Below are positions 9,411-17,850 of a stretch of 64,000 nucleotides of DNA, piece after piece. A model generated the notes under the pieces. The model worked only from the letters and a program-made list of their open reading frames with translations. It searched no databases and had not been told where the DNA came from. Origin of the DNA: Alteromonadaceae bacterium BrNp21-10 (lineage in GTDB: Bacteria; Pseudomonadota; Gammaproteobacteria; Enterobacterales; Alteromonadaceae); the NCBI GenBank assembly GCA_030418115.1, contig JAUHQD010000001.1, positions 186,001 through 250,000 on the forward strand, given 5' to 3'. Every line of letters begins with the position of its first letter. Positions within the stretch are counted from its first letter, which is position 1. The position numbers were made by a program, and so were the translations under genes.

Positions 9411-9917
9411 CTATTGGTCGTCCGTTTTTGTATGTTGCTTATTCATAATTGATGCCGAGAAACTAAAACCGCTGTCCATTTTTTCTAATTCTTTAAGGAT
9501 GGTGTCTAGTAACGAGGTTTCGTTTTCTGGTGAATAAATGAGTAAACGCATTAAATTTTCCATGTGCATCTGCCGCTTTTTGTAATGGCTGTAAAGGGCA
9601 AATAGCATTGCTGCTAACGCCGTTACCGTGGTTTGCACCATGGCTGATTTTAGAAAATCTTTTTCAAAGCCAAAATCTTTCGACACCACTGCCAATGCTG
9701 GCCAAGTTAGCACCAGGATGCCGGCGATAATCGCCAACCAAAAAGCAATTTTGTTGATTAACGCAAAGCTTCTGGCTTTGATGTACAAGTCGTACACCAT
9801 TAAATAGCGTTTATGACATTCAGCGCTGACGTTATCTGTATCGACATGCCAGTAACGCTTGGCGTAATCGACTAATAATCTGCCGCTGGTTTTATTGGGG
9901 GTAAATATGCCAGTCAT
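9411..9917 (-). CDS. two-helix membrane protein of unknown function (SLATT-like)
   Basis: No certain family. The ATG at 9917 is chosen because GGGAG stands eight bases before it; an upstream TTG (9962) would add 15 residues. The 168-residue product has a basic N-terminal stretch with a long helix (YLMVYDLYIKARSFALINK), two membrane helices (about 56-78 and 95-115), then a polar helix YSHYKKRQMHMENLMRLL and a hydrophilic tail. This order recalls SLATT-type two-transmembrane proteins, some of which are pore-forming effectors of nucleotide-signalling defence systems. No nucleotidyltransferase partner is nearby, so that reading is weak. The start codon and ribosome site lie within a perfect inverted repeat (9912-9973). 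Confidence 0.6.
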   Translation of the reverse strand: MTGIFTPNKTSGRLLVDYAKRYWHVDTDNVSAECHKRYLMVYDLYIKARSFALINKIAFWLAIIAGILVLTWPALAVVSKDFGFEKDFLKSAMVQTTVTALAAMLFALYSHYKKRQMHMENLMRLLIYSPENETSLLDTILKELEKMDSGFSFSASIMNKQHTKTDDQ

Positions 9918-9973
9918 GGTTCTTGCTCCCTTTAATAAACATTCAGGCTTATTATTGAGCAAGAACCATGACT
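9912..9973. repeat. perfect 17-bp inverted repeat around a translation start
   Basis: Arm one is 9912-9928 (agtcatggttcttgctc) and arm two, 9957-9973, is its exact reverse complement, with a 28-base loop. In the leftward transcript the second-formed arm includes the GGGAG ribosome site (partly) and the AUG of the gene ending at 9411. The first-formed arm itself contains an AUG opening a five-codon frame (MVLAQ). The hairpin would hide the start. Confidence 0.85.
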
Positions 9974-9998
9974 TTGCATAGCTGGATGTTACTGCAAC

Positions 9999-10793
9999 TT
10001 ATGGCGTTAATTCCATTAAACGTATATTGCGGTATTCCACTGGATGACTTTCTGCTTGTAGTGCGAAGTAGCCTGAGCTCATTTTAACGGGGAGGCCACT
10101 ATCGTTGGCGCCTTTACCATCGCGATCAGTTACGTCCAATATGGGGTGGACATAGTCAAATACGACTTTACCATTAACGATGTGCTTAACGCTTTCATTA
10201 CCGTGGACTTCCAGCTCCATGGTAACCCATTGATCACCATGGAATGTTTTTGAAGACGAGTTGATGCAGTGGTCGGTAACTAATTTGCCGTCTATCTCAA
10301 CATGGGAAGAGGGAGAGCAAATATTACCGGTGCTACGTTCATCCACACCATTACCACCAAGCATTTGCAACTCAACACAAACGGGGAAGAATTGGTCTTC
10401 ACGCATGGTGTCTGGTGCTGGGGTGTGAAACATAATCCCAGCATTGCGATAAGCCCACGTTGGGCCATTAGGAGCTTGATCGCCAGTAAAACGATACTCT
10501 ACTTGCAGGCGATAATGTGAATAAGGCGTTTTATAAAACAAATGCCCAAAATTATTATCAAACTTGCTGTAGTTAGCGTAACTCACCACAATCTTGCCGT
10601 CGCTAACTTGGAAAGTATCCAAGTAATTCACGCCTAACTTCTGGCCGGTAAATTTAGGCGTCCAACCGTTTAAATCTTTACCATTAAACAGGCTAGTCCA
10701 TTCACCTTTATCCGCGAAGCATTGTGTGGCGAGTAACGTACATATCGCCAGCAGGTTGAATTTCAGTAATTTTCGCGAATAAAGGTTTGCCAT
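9999..10793 (-). CDS. secreted DUF1080 protein (3-keto-glycoside hydrolase domain)
   Basis: The 264-residue protein has a signal peptide ending near TQCFA-DKG (about 28). A single DUF1080 domain follows: GEWTSLFNGKDLNGWTPK at its start, then YRLQVEYRFTG, the NAGIMFHTP patch, CVELQMLGG and EYRNIRLMELTP at the end, as in the concanavalin-like fold. DUF1080 members cleave 3-keto-disaccharides and 3-keto-glycosides. Its ATG overlaps the stop of the GMC dehydrogenase gene by one base (TAATG), so the oxidase and the hydrolase are made together; the pathway inferred is oxidation of glycosides at C3 followed by cleavage in the periplasm. Confidence 0.88.
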   Translation of the reverse strand: MANLYSRKLLKFNLLAICTLLATQCFADKGEWTSLFNGKDLNGWTPKFTGQKLGVNYLDTFQVSDGKIVVSYANYSKFDNNFGHLFYKTPYSHYRLQVEYRFTGDQAPNGPTWAYRNAGIMFHTPAPDTMREDQFFPVCVELQMLGGNGVDERSTGNICSPSSHVEIDGKLVTDHCINSSSKTFHGDQWVTMELEVHGNESVKHIVNGKVVFDYVHPILDVTDRDGKGANDSGLPVKMSSGYFALQAESHPVEYRNIRLMELTP

Positions 10794-12490
10794 TAGAGCT
10801 TACCTTGCTGAATTTGTTGGTGGGCATAGTCTACTGCGCGTGCTGTTAGCGCCATATAGGTAATGCTGGGGTTTTGCGTACCAGAGCTGGTCATGCAAGC
10901 ACCATCGGTAACAAAAACGTTAGGCACGTCGTGCATTTGATTCCATTTATTGAGGACACTAGTTTGGGGATCGCGACCCATACGTGCAGTGCCCATTTCA
11001 TGGATACAGGCACCCGGTGCGGTTAGGTTATTGCTACTTTGAATATTGATGCCACCAGCGGCTTCGAGCATTTCTACCGCACATTTTACGCCGTCTTCAC
11101 GCAACGCCATTTCATTTTCACGTAGTTTGGCATCAAAGGTGATAATCGGCATGCCGTGCTGGTCACGCTCTTCAAAATTCAAATACATGCGATTGTCGTG
11201 ATGGGGCAGCATTTCGCCAAAACAGGTCATACGAATGTAATAGCCACCTGGCTTAAAAATTTCCGCCTTTAAATCTTCCCCCACAAGGCCATCAGGATTA
11301 TTGGGAATACGTCGAGCTTCACCTTGATAACCGAAGCCACGGCGGTATTCTGCGCGCTGATTAGTTTCATCAATATTAGTAAAGCGCGGAATGTAGAAAC
11401 CCACGGGTTTACGACCTTGATAGTAATCGTCTTCGTGCCCCGATAGATAAGCTGACGCGCCCATACCATAGTGGTGATCCATAATATTGTGGCCAAGTTC
11501 ACCACTAGTATTGCCTAAACCATTAGGGAAGGTTTCTGAACGACTGTTGAGCAATATCGCCGTGGTGCCTACAGTACTGGCATTGCAGAAAATAATCCGC
11601 GCACTGTAATCAATTACTTCAGCAGTTTTGGCATCTTTGACTCTTACACCACTGGCTTTACCCGACTCGGCGTCATATAGAATTTCCATTACAATACTGT
11701 CGGCACGTAGGGTTAAATTACCGGTTTCGGTGGCTACAGGTAAGGTGGCGGATTGACTACTGAAATACGCCCCAAAAGGGCAACCACGCCAGCAACGTGC
11801 ACGACTTTGGCATTGACCACGGGTACCTTTGTGTACTTCTGGATTATATTCACTTAAGTTGGCTACTCGGCCTGGGGTTACCACTCGGTCTGGATACTTT
11901 TCTGCTACGGCTTCGCGGAACTTTTGCTCCACACAGTTTAACGGAAAAGGTTTTAAAAATACGCCATCAGGCACTTGTTTTAAACCTTCCGCTTGCCCAC
12001 TGACACCGACAAAGGTTTCCACATAGTCATACCATGGTTCAATGTCCGCATAGCGAATAGGCCAGTCCACACCTACGCCTTCTTGGGCATTGGCTTCAAA
12101 ATCAATGTCACTCCAACGGTAACAATGACGTCCCCACATTAAAGAACGACCGCCAACATGATGGCCACGGATCCAATCAAAGCGTTCATCTTCGTTGTAG
12201 GGATATTCGTCATCTTTATTGATGAAAGGTTTGTTATCTTCGTTCACCCACCATGGCAAACGGTTTTGTTTTGGATAATGTTTAGCAATTTCATCGCGAG
12301 CGACTTTACCTTGATTGGGTAAATCCCATGTGTCTTTATGGGCCGTGGGATAATCACCATGTTGCACCATAGGGCCACGTTCTAATACTAAGGTTTTGTA
12401 GCCTTTGGTACATAATTCCATAGCAGCAAAGCCACCACTGATACCTGAGCCGATGACGATAGCGTCGAATTCTGTTTCATTATTATTCAT
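10793..12490 (-). CDS. GMC-family FAD-dependent sugar/glycoside dehydrogenase, large subunit
   Basis: This is a flavoprotein dehydrogenase of 565 residues. The N-terminal FAD-binding motif is DAIVIGSGISGGFAAMEL. HHVGGRSLMWGRH follows near 110 and the C-terminal GMC signature region EMGTARMGRD...NVFVTDGACMTSSGTQNPSITYMALTARA closes the FAD site. A cysteine-rich CQSRARCWRGCPFGAYFSSQ stretch matches the gluconate/fructose/glycoside dehydrogenase large subunits. The ATG at 12490, two bases after the upstream stop, is preferred over in-frame 12505 and 12538. It pairs with the subunit-3 gene and DUF1080, as in glycoside 3-dehydrogenases (LacA type). No cytochrome subunit gene is adjacent. Confidence 0.9.
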   Translation of the reverse strand: MNNNETEFDAIVIGSGISGGFAAMELCTKGYKTLVLERGPMVQHGDYPTAHKDTWDLPNQGKVARDEIAKHYPKQNRLPWWVNEDNKPFINKDDEYPYNEDERFDWIRGHHVGGRSLMWGRHCYRWSDIDFEANAQEGVGVDWPIRYADIEPWYDYVETFVGVSGQAEGLKQVPDGVFLKPFPLNCVEQKFREAVAEKYPDRVVTPGRVANLSEYNPEVHKGTRGQCQSRARCWRGCPFGAYFSSQSATLPVATETGNLTLRADSIVMEILYDAESGKASGVRVKDAKTAEVIDYSARIIFCNASTVGTTAILLNSRSETFPNGLGNTSGELGHNIMDHHYGMGASAYLSGHEDDYYQGRKPVGFYIPRFTNIDETNQRAEYRRGFGYQGEARRIPNNPDGLVGEDLKAEIFKPGGYYIRMTCFGEMLPHHDNRMYLNFEERDQHGMPIITFDAKLRENEMALREDGVKCAVEMLEAAGGINIQSSNNLTAPGACIHEMGTARMGRDPQTSVLNKWNQMHDVPNVFVTDGACMTSSGTQNPSITYMALTARAVDYAHQQIQQGKL

Positions 12491-12492
12491 TT

Positions 12493-13068
12493 TTATATTG
12501 CCCATGCTTTGCCACCTAACTCTTCTAGGGATACACAAGGTTTGTATTCGCCAGGAATAGGAAGATAGTTAAGGTGATTTTCTGCGATTTCTTCGGTGGA
12601 TAAATAGAAAACAACGGTTTGCTGTTTGATATCAATATAAGACCAATAAGCGTTATTACGCTGATCTTCAGATACGGTTTCTAGCGCTTTTAACAAGATT
12701 ACTTGTTGCTGCTTGCTGGCACTGAAAAAGTCCTTGTCTTGAAGATGCTGATTCAGCTCTGCTAATAGGGTAGTAAATTTGCTTTGGTATTCAGGGTCAT
12801 AAACCTTAGCAAACATGTTGTCTATAATCAGGTGCACGCCGACCTCTGATGCTGCCGGGGTATCGGTTTTTGGCAAGATGACATCAATCAATTGGGTTAA
12901 CAGCTTGAATTCATCGGCACTGAAAAACTGTGCAGCTGATGCTGAGCCAGCTGTTGGCGGTATAGAAGTTTGATCCGTACAACCGGATAACATCGCGGTT
13001 GTTAATGGTGCGCAGATTGCTGTACCTGTGACCATGGCGGCATATTTTAGTATTTGGCGTCTATTCAT
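12493..13068 (-). CDS. gluconate 2-dehydrogenase subunit 3-family protein (Tat lipoprotein)
   Basis: This is the small partner of the GMC dehydrogenase. ATG at 13068 has AAGG eight bases upstream; a start at 13098 would spoil the signal. The product (191 residues) opens MNRRQILKYAAMVTGTAICAP with a twin-arginine motif, then a lipobox-like TAMLSGC, so it is probably exported folded and lipid-anchored. The body shows the family's FSADEFKLLTQLIDVILPKTDTPAASEVGVHLIIDNM region, and a C-terminal YLPIPGEYKPCVSLEELGGKAWAI. Such subunits are needed to export the signal-less flavoprotein with them through Tat. Confidence 0.88.
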   Translation of the reverse strand: MNRRQILKYAAMVTGTAICAPLTTAMLSGCTDQTSIPPTAGSASAAQFFSADEFKLLTQLIDVILPKTDTPAASEVGVHLIIDNMFAKVYDPEYQSKFTTLLAELNQHLQDKDFFSASKQQQVILLKALETVSEDQRNNAYWSYIDIKQQTVVFYLSTEEIAENHLNYLPIPGEYKPCVSLEELGGKAWAI

Positions 13069-13284
13069 CGCGGTAGCCTTGTAGTTCACCTCAATCACTT
13101 TTTTATAGTATTTGAGGTAAGTTGCTAGGGAGTGTTTGAATACTATTAGTAATGTTAATTACTAGTTTGTAAAGTTAATTTATTGTAACCAACATCAACT
13201 TGACTGGCTGGTATAATTACGGCGTTAATTAGAAATAAATAGGTCAACATTGCTGACCGCCATCGAGAAAAAGAAATAAGATAA

Positions 13285-13785
13285 ATGGATATTCAAATAC
13301 AGCAAACAATTAACGAAATGGACTGGCAACATTTAACCGGTTGGGCAGAACAGATATTTCCTGAGGAGGGGCGGCATTTACAATGGAGTGAATCCAGCCA
13401 TCATGTTATCGCCCGCAACGAATTAGGTGACGCCGTCGGCCATATTGGTTTTGGTGAATTTGCTATAAAAACTGACGAGAAAGAATGCTTTATATTGGGC
13501 GTCGGCGGAGTGGTGGTGCGTCCGGAATATCAAGGCCAGCGCTTACCACAACAGATGTTTGCTAAGCTGCATGCTATGGCGTTTGACGATTTTAATAGCC
13601 ACACTTTTGCGTTGTTCTGTCCTCCGCGCTTAGTCAGTTATTATCATAAATTTGGTTATAAATTACTTGAGTATCCGGTGGTATCGCGATGTGGTGATGC
13701 AAATTTACTCGCGAATTTTTGTTTTATGATTCGTGGTGATTTGAAATTTGAACACGCTATTGAGCTAAAAAGCTTACCTTGGTAA
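13285..13785 (+). CDS. GNAT-family N-acetyltransferase (AAC(2')-like layout)
   Basis: The 166-residue acetyltransferase begins with an IQIQQTINEMDWQHLTGWAEQIFP helix. The GNAT core has a strand with GDAVGHIGFGEFAI, then FILGVGGVVVRPEYQGQRLPQQMFAKL (acetyl-CoA loop Q-G-Q-R-L) and SHTFALFCPPRLVSYYHKFGYK. The VGGVVVRPEYQGQ and FC...YxxFGW/Y pattern is like the aminoglycoside 2'-acetyltransferase group, but the length and context give no evidence of drug resistance. Monocistronic, ending at a strong shared terminator. Confidence 0.85.
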   Translation: MDIQIQQTINEMDWQHLTGWAEQIFPEEGRHLQWSESSHHVIARNELGDAVGHIGFGEFAIKTDEKECFILGVGGVVVRPEYQGQRLPQQMFAKLHAMAFDDFNSHTFALFCPPRLVSYYHKFGYKLLEYPVVSRCGDANLLANFCFMIRGDLKFEHAIELKSLPW

Positions 13786-13786
13786 T

Positions 13787-13817
13787 AAAAAAGCTCCCCA
13801 ATTGGAGAGCTTTTTTA
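13787..13817. terminator. bidirectional rho-independent terminator
   Basis: Arms AAAAAAGCTCCCC and GGAGAGCTTTTTT pair with one mismatch around an AATT loop, with A and T runs on both sides. It serves the rightward GNAT gene and the leftward bacterioferritin pair. Confidence 0.85.
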
Positions 13818-13836
13818 TAGTGAGCTTTTGTAAGGC

Positions 13837-14304
13837 TTACATTTGCGATTGTAAATAATTCGGCAATCCGGTCATTTTGATTAAACGTAATTGTTGCTCT
13901 AACCAATAGGCATGATCCCGCTCGGTGTCATCCAATAAAGTTTCTAACATTTCACGAGTAACAAAATCTTGGAGCTTTTCACATTGAGCAATTGTGGCTT
14001 TTAGGGCATCACCTACTTCTTGTTCTAATAGTAAATCATTTTCGAGCATTTCTGCTACGGTTTTGCCTATACGCACTTCACAACGGGTACGCATATCGGG
14101 TATGCCTTCAAGCATTAAAATCCGCTCGATTAACAATGAAGCATGGCCTTTTTCGTCATCGAATTCATGATCAATGCGGGCATGTAACTTACTTAAGCCC
14201 CAATCTTCATACATTTTTGCATGAATGAAATATTGATCCATGGCGGCTAATTCAGCAGCCAGTAAATTGTTCATGCTGGCAATAATTTCGGCGTGACCTT
14301 TCAT
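13837..14304 (-). CDS. bfr: bacterioferritin subunit with ferroxidase site, no heme methionine
   Basis: The 155-residue ferritin-like subunit has a complete di-iron centre: E18, E51, H54, E94, and E128/H131 (one residue later than the E127/H130 of E. coli). Methionine 52, the heme ligand, is lysine here (DDEKGHA). So this subunit can oxidise Fe(II) but should not bind heme by itself. The neighbour ending 17 bases upstream has the reverse pattern. By analogy with two-subunit bacterioferritins of Neisseria and Magnetospirillum, the pair likely forms mixed 24-mers that store iron as a ferric mineral. Second gene of a leftward operon. Confidence 0.93.
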   Translation of the reverse strand: MKGHAEIIASMNNLLAAELAAMDQYFIHAKMYEDWGLSKLHARIDHEFDDEKGHASLLIERILMLEGIPDMRTRCEVRIGKTVAEMLENDLLLEQEVGDALKATIAQCEKLQDFVTREMLETLLDDTERDHAYWLEQQLRLIKMTGLPNYLQSQM

Positions 14305-14320
14305 GATGAATGTCCTCGTA

Positions 14321-14791
14321 TTAATCGTTGATCATGGCTTGTAGGTAGTTTTCTTGACCTAACTGTTGCCATAAATGTAATTGGGTTTCTAACCAGTCTA
14401 TATATTCTTCTTCTTGTTCAAGAATATCATCGAGGATCTCGCGGGAGACATAGTCGGCTTGCGCTTCGCAAACGGCGATAGCGTTTTTAGTGATGGCAAG
14501 ATGCTCCATCTGCATGGCTAAATCACATTCCAGCATTTCATGGGTGTTTTCACCAATGCGCAACTTTTCTAAATATTGTAGGTTGGGCAGGCCTTCAAGC
14601 ATTAAAATACGCTCAATCAATTTGTCGGCTTGCTTCATATCTAAAATGGATTTTTTATATTCTTTTTCATTAAGAACCGATAATCCCCAGTTCTTATACA
14701 TGCGCGCATGTAGAAAATATTGGTTAATGGATGTCAGCTCACAAGTAAGCACTTTGCTTAATTGTTCTAAAGCTAATTTGTTACCACGCAT
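14321..14791 (-). CDS. bfr: bacterioferritin subunit with heme methionine, degenerate ferroxidase site
   Basis: The 156-residue partner subunit has Met52 (LDMKQAD), which would ligate heme at the subunit interface. The di-iron ligands are mostly lost: position 51 is D, 54 is Q, 94 is Q and the last histidine is Y (QEEEYIDW). E18 remains. The rest ([35 protein letters not shown]...NYLQA) is ordinary bacterioferritin. It is first in the operon, so both subunits are made from one mRNA. A Fur-like box lies about 110 bases upstream. Confidence 0.93.
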   Translation of the reverse strand: MRGNKLALEQLSKVLTCELTSINQYFLHARMYKNWGLSVLNEKEYKKSILDMKQADKLIERILMLEGLPNLQYLEKLRIGENTHEMLECDLAMQMEHLAITKNAIAVCEAQADYVSREILDDILEQEEEYIDWLETQLHLWQQLGQENYLQAMIND

Positions 14792-15098
14792 AGTGGAGCC
14801 TTTCTAGAGTGAAATTATGTGGTTAAATATAGTGGAATAGTGCCGTTGACACAAGCTTACAATAGATAATATTCAATAAAAACAATAACATAACAAACGT
14901 TAAGCATTCTCATTATTAATCAGCTTTCGTTTACCTGTTGGTTTTAGGGCTAAAGATAAATCCAGTTTTTTAACTAAGTTTTTGATCTATATCAGGAATA
15001 GGGCAAGAGCTGAGCAATTCGATGAAATCGAATAATGAGTAGTTCTATTTTTTAGAAAGGAATAGTTATAAAAGTTTAAAGCTAAGATTAAATTAGTC
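14792..15098. other. intergenic region upstream of the bacterioferritin operon
   Basis: AT-rich non-coding DNA between bfd and the two bacterioferritin genes. It holds a Fur-like box at 14899-14917; no other element was recognised. Confidence 0.5.
14899..14917 (-). promoter_or_regulatory. candidate Fur box
   Basis: Read on the minus strand, AATAATGAGAATGCTTAAC matches 14 of 19 positions of the consensus GATAATGATAATCATTATC by eye. Its place upstream of bacterioferritin genes fits iron control. No footprint or score was computed. Confidence 0.45.
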
Positions 15099-15293
15099 CT
15101 AGCAGACTTCTTTGAATAGCGACTCATCAATAATGGTCGAGTCGATAAGCTCTTGAGCCATTTGTACACACTTACCGCATTGACCACCGAGGCCAAGGTG
15201 TTGACGCAATTCACGCATTGATCCCACGCCCTGTTCACGAACGGCGTTTTTAATTTGGGTGTCTGTCACTGCATAACAAAGGCAAACATACAT
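15099..15293 (-). CDS. bfd: bacterioferritin-associated ferredoxin
   Basis: This is a 64-residue [2Fe-2S] protein that binds bacterioferritin and feeds electrons through the heme to release stored iron. The four cysteines are in MYVCLCYAVTD (CxC, residues 4 and 6) and GLGGQCGKCVQ (CxxC). The ATG at 15293 is chosen; the in-frame extension upstream begins with TTG and adds six residues. It is read away from its own Fur-like box at 15319-15337. It is separate from the bfr pair but points the same way. Confidence 0.95.
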   Translation of the reverse strand: MYVCLCYAVTDTQIKNAVREQGVGSMRELRQHLGLGGQCGKCVQMAQELIDSTIIDESLFKEVC

Positions 15294-15318
15294 AAAATAA
15301 GTACTCAACAATGGTAGT

Positions 15319-15337
15319 GCAAATGATAATAGTTGTT
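15319..15337. promoter_or_regulatory. candidate Fur box upstream of bfd
   Basis: GCAAATGATAATAGTTGTT matches 13 of 19 positions of the Fur consensus, including an unbroken AATGATAAT core. It lies about 26 bases before the bfd ATG, where a repressor would block transcription. Confidence 0.5.
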
Positions 15338-15568
15338 ATTTGCTTGTTGATCAAGCTTTATTTCCAAACTCAGGTTAGATTTTGTTCTATCCCTGATTAA
15401 AGTATTTTTAGGTTATGGTTAAACGCAAATTGTTTTAATCAAAGGCTAAAAATAGTTAGCGCTGCCACTTGGTTTTTTACTGCGCGCCCCTATAATCTCT
15501 TACAAGTTCATAAGCTTATGGTGTGCCTTGCACACTGTGTATACAAAAACTAATTAATGGAGAATAAA

Positions 15569-16174
15569 ATGAGCGTATTAGTAGGACGTCCAGCCCCAGA
15601 TTTTACCGCAGCAGCTGTATTAGGTAGTGGCGAAATTGTTGATAGTTTTACCCTAAGTGAAGCCATCAAAGGTAAGCCCGCAGTAATATTTTTCTATCCT
15701 TTAGATTTTACTTTCGTGTGTCCTTCAGAATTGATTGCTTTTGATAAGCGTTATGCTGAATTCGCCAAACGTGGTGTTGAAGTAATTGGTGTATCTATCG
15801 ATTCTCAATTTTCACATAATGCATGGCGTAACACTGCCATCAATGATGGTGGTATCGGTCAAGTTCAATACACATTGGTTGCTGATGTTAAGCATGAAAT
15901 TTGCCAAGCCTATGATGTTGAGCATCCAGATGCTGGCGTTGCATTCCGTGGTTCGTTCTTAATTGATGCTGCTGGTAATGTTCGTCACCAAGTGGTTAAC
16001 GATTTACCATTAGGCCGTAACGTTGATGAAATGTTGCGTATGGTTGATGCCTTGGCTTTCCATGAAGAGCATGGTGAAGTTTGCCCAGCTGGTTGGAATC
16101 AAGGTGATAAAGGTATGGATGCTAGCCCAAGCGGTGTTGCTGCGTATCTTTCAGAGAACAGCGATAAGCTTTAA
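15569..16174 (+). CDS. 2-Cys peroxiredoxin (AhpC/TSA family)
   Basis: This thiol peroxidase reduces H2O2 and organic peroxides. The peroxidatic cysteine is in FYPLDFTFVCPSE (about residue 50) and the resolving cysteine in GEVCPAGW (about 169), so it is a typical 2-Cys (Prx1) enzyme of 201 residues. The ATG at 15569 is preferred over 15557, since GGAG stands six bases before it. Length and the C-terminal YLSENSDKL are usual for the marine gammaproteobacterial enzyme. Its place beside iron-storage genes fits protection from iron-driven oxidation. A terminator follows. Confidence 0.95.
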   Translation: MSVLVGRPAPDFTAAAVLGSGEIVDSFTLSEAIKGKPAVIFFYPLDFTFVCPSELIAFDKRYAEFAKRGVEVIGVSIDSQFSHNAWRNTAINDGGIGQVQYTLVADVKHEICQAYDVEHPDAGVAFRGSFLIDAAGNVRHQVVNDLPLGRNVDEMLRMVDALAFHEEHGEVCPAGWNQGDKGMDASPSGVAAYLSENSDKL

Positions 16175-16195
16175 TTTTTTAAAGCACTATCTATT

Positions 16196-16230
16196 AAAAA
16201 AGCCATTTAGGTCACCCTAAATGGCTTTTT
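16196..16230. terminator. rho-independent terminator after the peroxiredoxin gene
   Basis: AAAAAAGCCATTTAGG pairs with CCTAAATGGCTTTTT around a four-base loop. A and T runs flank both sides, so it can also stop the leftward universal stress gene. Confidence 0.9.
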
Positions 16231-16263
16231 GTTTTTCTAACTGGTTATTTTTATTTCAACCGC

Positions 16264-17145
16264 CTAGGGCTGGATCACTAAAATATTAGCTTTAAGCAAT
16301 GCTAGTACTTTTTCTGCGGTATTACCTAACACTTTACCTTTTAAACCCTTGCGGGCAACTGTACCCATAATCACTAATGCCACAGCAATATCCGATGCCA
16401 CACTGGGGATTACTTTTTCGGGATCACCGGTTTTAATATGAATGTGGTTATCGGCAATCTCGTAGTCACCGGCCATGGCTTTAATTTTCGGTATGAAGTC
16501 GCGCTTGCTCTCTTTCAAGATAGCCTTGGCATCGATAATACCTAAATCCTTAAGAATCGGCGATACGGTAATGCTACAACAAACATGCAAAGGTAAGCCC
16601 ATGGTGTTTGACATAAAAATGCCAGCATCTAACAGTTTTTGATTTAACAGCTGTTTGGATTTTACCTTAGTAGCTAAATCGAGCGTGACCATAATGGTTT
16701 GCTTTTTACGCCATTTTTTATCAGCGACTAATAACACCGGAACTTGGTTATTACGTAATACTTGCCAATCGCTGGGGCTGTATAAAATGGTTTCGCTACG
16801 GTTACCGGTTTTGATAATGATATCAAATGGCTGATCTTTACAGTGGGCGGTGACCCAGTGGCCAATATTTTTTTCCCACACCACGTCTTGACTGACATTG
16901 TCTGTAAAACCCATGCTGTCTACTTCTGCTTGTAACCATTTTTGATGCTGCTGCATAAGGGTAGCCTGAGCTTGTTGTTGTTGCTCAGCGGTCAATTTGG
17001 TTACTTTGTCATCGAGGGTTTCAAAACAAAAGCCCACCACATGAATGCTGACTTGCAGATGCTCTTGCATCAATTTGGCACGGGCGAGTGCTTTTTGTTG
17101 CTTATCTCGTTGATCAGCAATGACTAATATACGTTCAATTTTCAT
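16264..17145 (-). CDS. tandem-domain universal stress protein (UspE type)
   Basis: The 293-residue protein is made of two Usp domains. The first starts KIERILVIADQRDKQQKALARA and the second TIMVTLDLATKVKSKQLLNQKLLD near 140. Only the C-terminal domain keeps the ATP-binding signature (IMGTVARKGLKGKVLGNTAEKVL, G-x2-G-x9-G type). Such proteins in gammaproteobacteria (UspE) act in stress survival, motility and adhesion. It is a single gene, convergent with the peroxiredoxin gene. Confidence 0.88.
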   Translation of the reverse strand: MKIERILVIADQRDKQQKALARAKLMQEHLQVSIHVVGFCFETLDDKVTKLTAEQQQQAQATLMQQHQKWLQAEVDSMGFTDNVSQDVVWEKNIGHWVTAHCKDQPFDIIIKTGNRSETILYSPSDWQVLRNNQVPVLLVADKKWRKKQTIMVTLDLATKVKSKQLLNQKLLDAGIFMSNTMGLPLHVCCSITVSPILKDLGIIDAKAILKESKRDFIPKIKAMAGDYEIADNHIHIKTGDPEKVIPSVASDIAVALVIMGTVARKGLKGKVLGNTAEKVLALLKANILVIQP

Positions 17146-17217
17146 TCTAATGTCCCACTATTTTGAGTGTCTCATCCATAACTATCAGATTACTAACTTT
17201 TGTATTTAAATCAATGA

Positions 17218-17850
17218 TTAATCTTTAGGCAATGGCCAACCACCTAACTCTTGCCACTTATTGACAATGTAGCAATAAAGCTCAGCGGTTTTCTGGGTAT
17301 CATACAAGGCTGAATGAGCCTCTCTTTGATCGAAATCAATTCCCGCTGATTCACAGGCTTTAATTAACACGGTTTGCCCAAGAGCTAGTCCGGCTAACGT
17401 CGTGGTATCGAAGGAAACAAAGGGGTGGAATGGATTGCGTTTAATACTGCTGCGCTCAATGGCGGCGTTAAAAAAGCCCTGATCAAAGGCAGCATTGTGG
17501 GCAACGATCACTGAGCGTTGGCAATCGGCTTTTTTTTGCGCTTTGCGAATACCATTGCACAATGCCTTCATGGCTGAGGATTCTTCCTCGGCGCCGCGTA
17601 GGGCACAATAGGGGTCGATACCATTAAAATCGAGGGCAGCTTGTTCTAAATTTGCTCCTTCAAAGGGTTTTATATGGAAATGAAAAGTCTGATCAGTGGA
17701 TAACCAGCCATCTTCTGACATTTTTAAGGTGACTGCTGCAATCTCCAGTAAAGCATCGGATTGTGCGTTAAAACCGGCAGTTTCAACATCAATGACGACC
17801 GGAAAGTAACCTCTAAAGCGCTGATTTAAATTGTGTATATTGTCTGACAT
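17218..17850 (-). CDS. rnt: ribonuclease T
   Basis: This is a DEDDh-family 3'-5' exonuclease that trims tRNA and other stable RNA 3' ends. The metal-binding motifs are in order: [11 protein letters not shown] (DxE), [13 protein letters not shown] (second D), and [14 protein letters not shown] (catalytic H and final D). [20 protein letters not shown] is the RNase T-specific region between them. ATG at 17850 gives 210 residues, close to the E. coli length; an in-frame TTG at 17859 is less likely. It is divergent from motY, an order also known from vibrios. Confidence 0.95.
   Translation of the reverse strand: MSDNIHNLNQRFRGYFPVVIDVETAGFNAQSDALLEIAAVTLKMSEDGWLSTDQTFHFHIKPFEGANLEQAALDFNGIDPYCALRGAEEESSAMKALCNGIRKAQKKADCQRSVIVAHNAAFDQGFFNAAIERSSIKRNPFHPFVSFDTTTLAGLALGQTVLIKACESAGIDFDQREAHSALYDTQKTAELYCYIVNKWQELGGWPLPKD

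Noticed and set aside
9411-9917. Two-helix protein as part of a nucleotide-signalling defence system
   Set aside because: No nucleotidyltransferase, nuclease or other defence gene is adjacent; the similarity to SLATT proteins is only in layout.
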